Shown here piece by piece: positions 31,314 through 33,276 of a stretch of 33,276 nucleotides of DNA. The first letter of the stretch is position 1; each line of letters opens with the position of its first letter. Under the pieces are notes generated by a model. That model saw only the letters and a list, made by a program, of their open reading frames with translations. It was not told the origin of the DNA and made no database searches. Source of the stretch: Prevotella sp. (GTDB lineage: Bacteria > Bacteroidota > Bacteroidia > Bacteroidales > Bacteroidaceae); NCBI GenBank assembly GCA_017619445.1, contig JAFZSI010000024.1, positions 1 to 33,276 of the forward strand. The letters run 5' to 3'. The translations under genes and the position numbers were made by a program.

Positions 31314-32783
31314 TTATAACTTACTCTTTTTCACTGGGTCGCACGTGAGTCCGCAGCCGAGTTTCTTGAATATTTTGCGGTCAACCTCGCTCAGCATGAC
31401 GGTTGAGTGAACCTGACAGTCGCGCAGCTTTGGCAACTGTTCGAGTGCACGGCTGCAGTTCTCATCGTGCTGAGAGAGCACACTCAGGGCCACGAGCACC
31501 TCGTCGGTGTGCAGTCGTGGATTCCTTGCTCCCAAATATTCGGTCTTAGTCTTCTGTACAGGCTCAATGAGGCTTTGTGGAATGAGTTTTTCCTTATGGT
31601 CGATGTCTGCCAGGTGTTTGGTGGCATTGAGCAGCAAGGCAGCACTGCAACCCAGTAGTGGTGACGACTTGGCAGTAATAATGGTGCCGTCTTCCAGTTC
31701 TATTGCCGCAGCCGAATGACCTGTCTCAATTTTCCTTTCGTAAGCGGCAGTGGTGACACGGCGGAAGGCGGTTGTAATCTTCGCCTGGTTGAACAGCAGT
31801 CTGATTTTGCTCACCTCATTCTCATTGTCTGCCCCGTCGGCCATTTTGTTGGTGGCGTCATAGAAACGCCTGATGATTTCATTTTTCGAGGCATTGCAGC
31901 ACACTTCATCGTCGCTGATGCAGAATCCCACCATGTTGACTCCCATGTCGGTGGGCGACTTGTAGGGATTCTCGCCATAGATACCCTCGAACAGGGCATT
32001 GAGCACGGGAAATATCTCAACGTCGCGGTTGTAGTTGACAGCAGTCTTGCCGTAGGCTTCCAGATGGAAGGGGTCAATCATGTTCACATCGTTGAGGTCG
32101 GCAGTGGCTGCCTCGTAGGCAATGTTCACGGGATGTTTCAGCGGAAGGTTCCACACGGGGAATGTCTCAAACTTGGCATATCCGGCACGTATGCCCCGTT
32201 TGTGCTCGTTGTAGAGCTGCGAGAGGCATGTTGCCATCTTTCCGCTTCCCGGTCCTGGCGCAGTTACGATGACCAGCGGTCGTGAAGTCTCCACATAGTC
32301 GTTCTTTCCGAATCCCTCATCGCTTGCAATGAGCTCCACGTTGTGGGGATAACCATCGATGGGGTAGTGGAAGTAGGATTTTATGCCCTCGCGTTCCAGG
32401 CGGTGCTTGAACTGGTCGGCAGCGTGCTGGCCGTTATAATGAGTAATCACCACGCTTCCCACCATGAAATTGCGGCTCAGGAACTCTTCTCTCAGTCGCA
32501 GCACGTCCTCGTCGTAAGTGATGCCGAGGTCGGCGCGCACCTTGTTCTTCTCAATGTCGTCGGCGCTGATGACAATCAGAATCTCAATGCTGTCGCGCAG
32601 CTGTCCCAACATGCGCAGCTTTGAGTCGGGCTTGAATCCGGGCAACACGCGCGAGGCGTGGTGGTCGTCAAACAGTTTGCCGCCCAACTCCAAGTACAGC
32701 TTGCCGTCGAACTGGGCTATGCGCTCCTTGATGTGCTCAGACTGAATCTTTACATATTTCTCGTTGTCGAAACCTATTTTCAT
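31314..32783 (-). CDS. DUF1846 family protein
   Basis: The 489-residue cytoplasmic protein opens MKIGFDNEKYVKIQSEHIKERI, typical of the DUF1846 family found in Firmicutes and some Bacteroidota. It contains a P-loop-like APGPGSGKMATCLSQLYNEH near residue 170. It also keeps FETFPVWNLPLKHPVN, EAATADLNDVNMIDPFH and GRPLV-like segments that family members share. The C-terminal part (LGARNPRLHTDEVLVALSVLS) is well conserved. Structures of the family are known but, as far as I know, no function. It is 38 nt upstream of dpp5. Confidence 0.88.
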   Translation of the reverse strand: MKIGFDNEKYVKIQSEHIKERIAQFDGKLYLELGGKLFDDHHASRVLPGFKPDSKLRMLGQLRDSIEILIVISADDIEKNKVRADLGITYDEDVLRLREEFLSRNFMVGSVVITHYNGQHAADQFKHRLEREGIKSYFHYPIDGYPHNVELIASDEGFGKNDYVETSRPLVIVTAPGPGSGKMATCLSQLYNEHKRGIRAGYAKFETFPVWNLPLKHPVNIAYEAATADLNDVNMIDPFHLEAYGKTAVNYNRDVEIFPVLNALFEGIYGENPYKSPTDMGVNMVGFCISDDEVCCNASKNEIIRRFYDATNKMADGADNENEVSKIRLLFNQAKITTAFRRVTTAAYERKIETGHSAAAIELEDGTIITAKSSPLLGCSAALLLNATKHLADIDHKEKLIPQSLIEPVQKTKTEYLGARNPRLHTDEVLVALSVLSQHDENCSRALEQLPKLRDCQVHSTVMLSEVDRKIFKKLGCGLTCDPVKKSKL

Positions 32784-32784
32784 A

Positions 32785-32835
32785 TAAATGAAAGATTAAA
32801 GATGAAAGATGAAATATTAAGATGATAAGATTAAA
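32785..32835. repeat. AAAGAT-type tandem repeats upstream of the DUF1846 gene
   Basis: On the plus strand GAAAGATTAAAGATGAAAGA and similar imperfect heptamers run from the DUF1846 start to the four-helix-bundle gene. A related AT-rich block (TTTTTAATCTTTAATTTTTC) lies at 33215-33260 on the far side of that gene. Confidence 0.7.
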
Positions 32836-32845
32836 AAAAATAATG

Positions 32846-33202
32846 CTATGATTTGGATGCCTTAACTATATTTACTAAGGTTCCTATAATATTTTTATTG
32901 TCTAACATCATGGATTCAAACTCGTTGTCAGTGATATAACCAGAAGCATGCAACAATCTTAGCCAGTATTTAGTTTCATTTGCTTCCTTCAAAGCAATTT
33001 GCATTTTAGAAATAAAATCCTTTTTGCTTTGAGCAAACACACTTTCATTGACATTGGCACCAATGCTTGTTCCACTACGTAATATTTGCATAGGTATAGC
33101 ATGGTTTACCTTGTTGTCAACCAAGTATTGATATAGTTTAACGATTCTGACGCTAAACTTGAAACTTATATCAAGAATCTTATTGTAGCGTTCTGCTTCC
33201 AT
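32846..33202 (-). CDS. Four-helix-bundle protein (S23 / 23S rRNA intervening-sequence type)
   Basis: The 118-residue protein carries the family pattern QILRSGTSIGANVNESVFAQSKKDFISKMQIALKEANETKYWLRLL at residues 60-105. Small proteins of this type form pentameric four-helix bundles. They are encoded in 23S rRNA intervening sequences or alone, often in accessory or repeat-rich regions. The role is unknown. The start MEAERYNKILDISFKF fits relatives. The 11-bp sequence GAAGCAGAACG at its start is repeated about 74 nt upstream at 33264-33274. The gene is more AT-rich than its neighbours. Confidence 0.88.
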   Translation of the reverse strand: MEAERYNKILDISFKFSVRIVKLYQYLVDNKVNHAIPMQILRSGTSIGANVNESVFAQSKKDFISKMQIALKEANETKYWLRLLHASGYITDNEFESMMLDNKNIIGTLVNIVKASKS

Positions 33203-33276
33203 TACATTTTGTCATTTTATAATCTGAATTTTTAATCTTTAATTTTTCATTTTTAATTTCTCGTTCTGCTTCTGCA

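Noticed and set aside
1-33276. tRNA or rRNA genes
   Set aside because: I saw no cloverleaf with a GGTTCGAATCC-type arm and no rRNA-like conserved stretches on either strand; a dedicated scan was not possible.

Overview
The window looks like a chromosomal segment of a Bacteroidales bacterium, most likely Prevotellaceae (Prevotella/Segatella type). Several things point there. Promoters match the Bacteroidota form (TTTG about 20 nt before TAnnTTTG). Two surface-type proteins end in sequences resembling type IX secretion C-terminal signals. There is a BspA-type leucine-rich-repeat gene, a DUF4835 gene between coaBC and recN, a class III fructose-bisphosphatase and a Porphyromonas-like dipeptidyl peptidase 5. 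Families were assigned by reading the sequence and from memory; no database search was run.

Layout. 1-1444 (minus): an RloA-type AAA ATPase followed by the start of RloB, a candidate phage-defence pair cut by the window edge. 1810-4029 (plus): a BspA-like repeat gene that appears to have lost its 5' end. 4114-11892 (minus): a housekeeping run dnaN, DnaQ-like exonuclease, coaBC, DUF4835, recN and a secreted TPR protein with a degenerate protease-like domain. A strong dnaN promoter lies at 11997-12028. A divergent DUF3127 gene (12133-12576, plus) ends in an SSB-like acidic tip. 13064-15187 (minus): a large secreted FISUMP plus LRR protein behind a 490-nt region holding two elaborate inverted-repeat structures. 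15682-22826 (minus): fbp, a GT4-like protein, a short GT2-like protein, lysA, lysC and an FtsE-like ATPase. 22862-26660 (minus): hisIE, hisF, hisA, hisH and purU. 27291-32783 (minus): an MFS transporter, dpp5 and DUF1846. 32846-33202 (minus): a four-helix-bundle protein.

How the genes work together. The dnaN-to-recN block joins replication (sliding clamp, exonuclease), repair (RecN) and coenzyme A synthesis. lysC and lysA are an early and the last step of lysine synthesis. hisH/hisF/hisA/hisIE cover the middle of histidine synthesis; the other his genes are not here. dpp5 and the MFS transporter may form a peptide-use unit.

The most unusual content is between the genes. Nearly every intergenic gap upstream of a minus-strand gene holds short tandem repeats from a few shared families. 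Two gaps share a palindromic CACTTTAC-type repeat, and a nested, roughly 120-160-nt palindrome at 15361-15519 could encode a rod-shaped RNA. In two places repeat DNA runs into coding sequence: the recN stop and the linker before a sorting signal.
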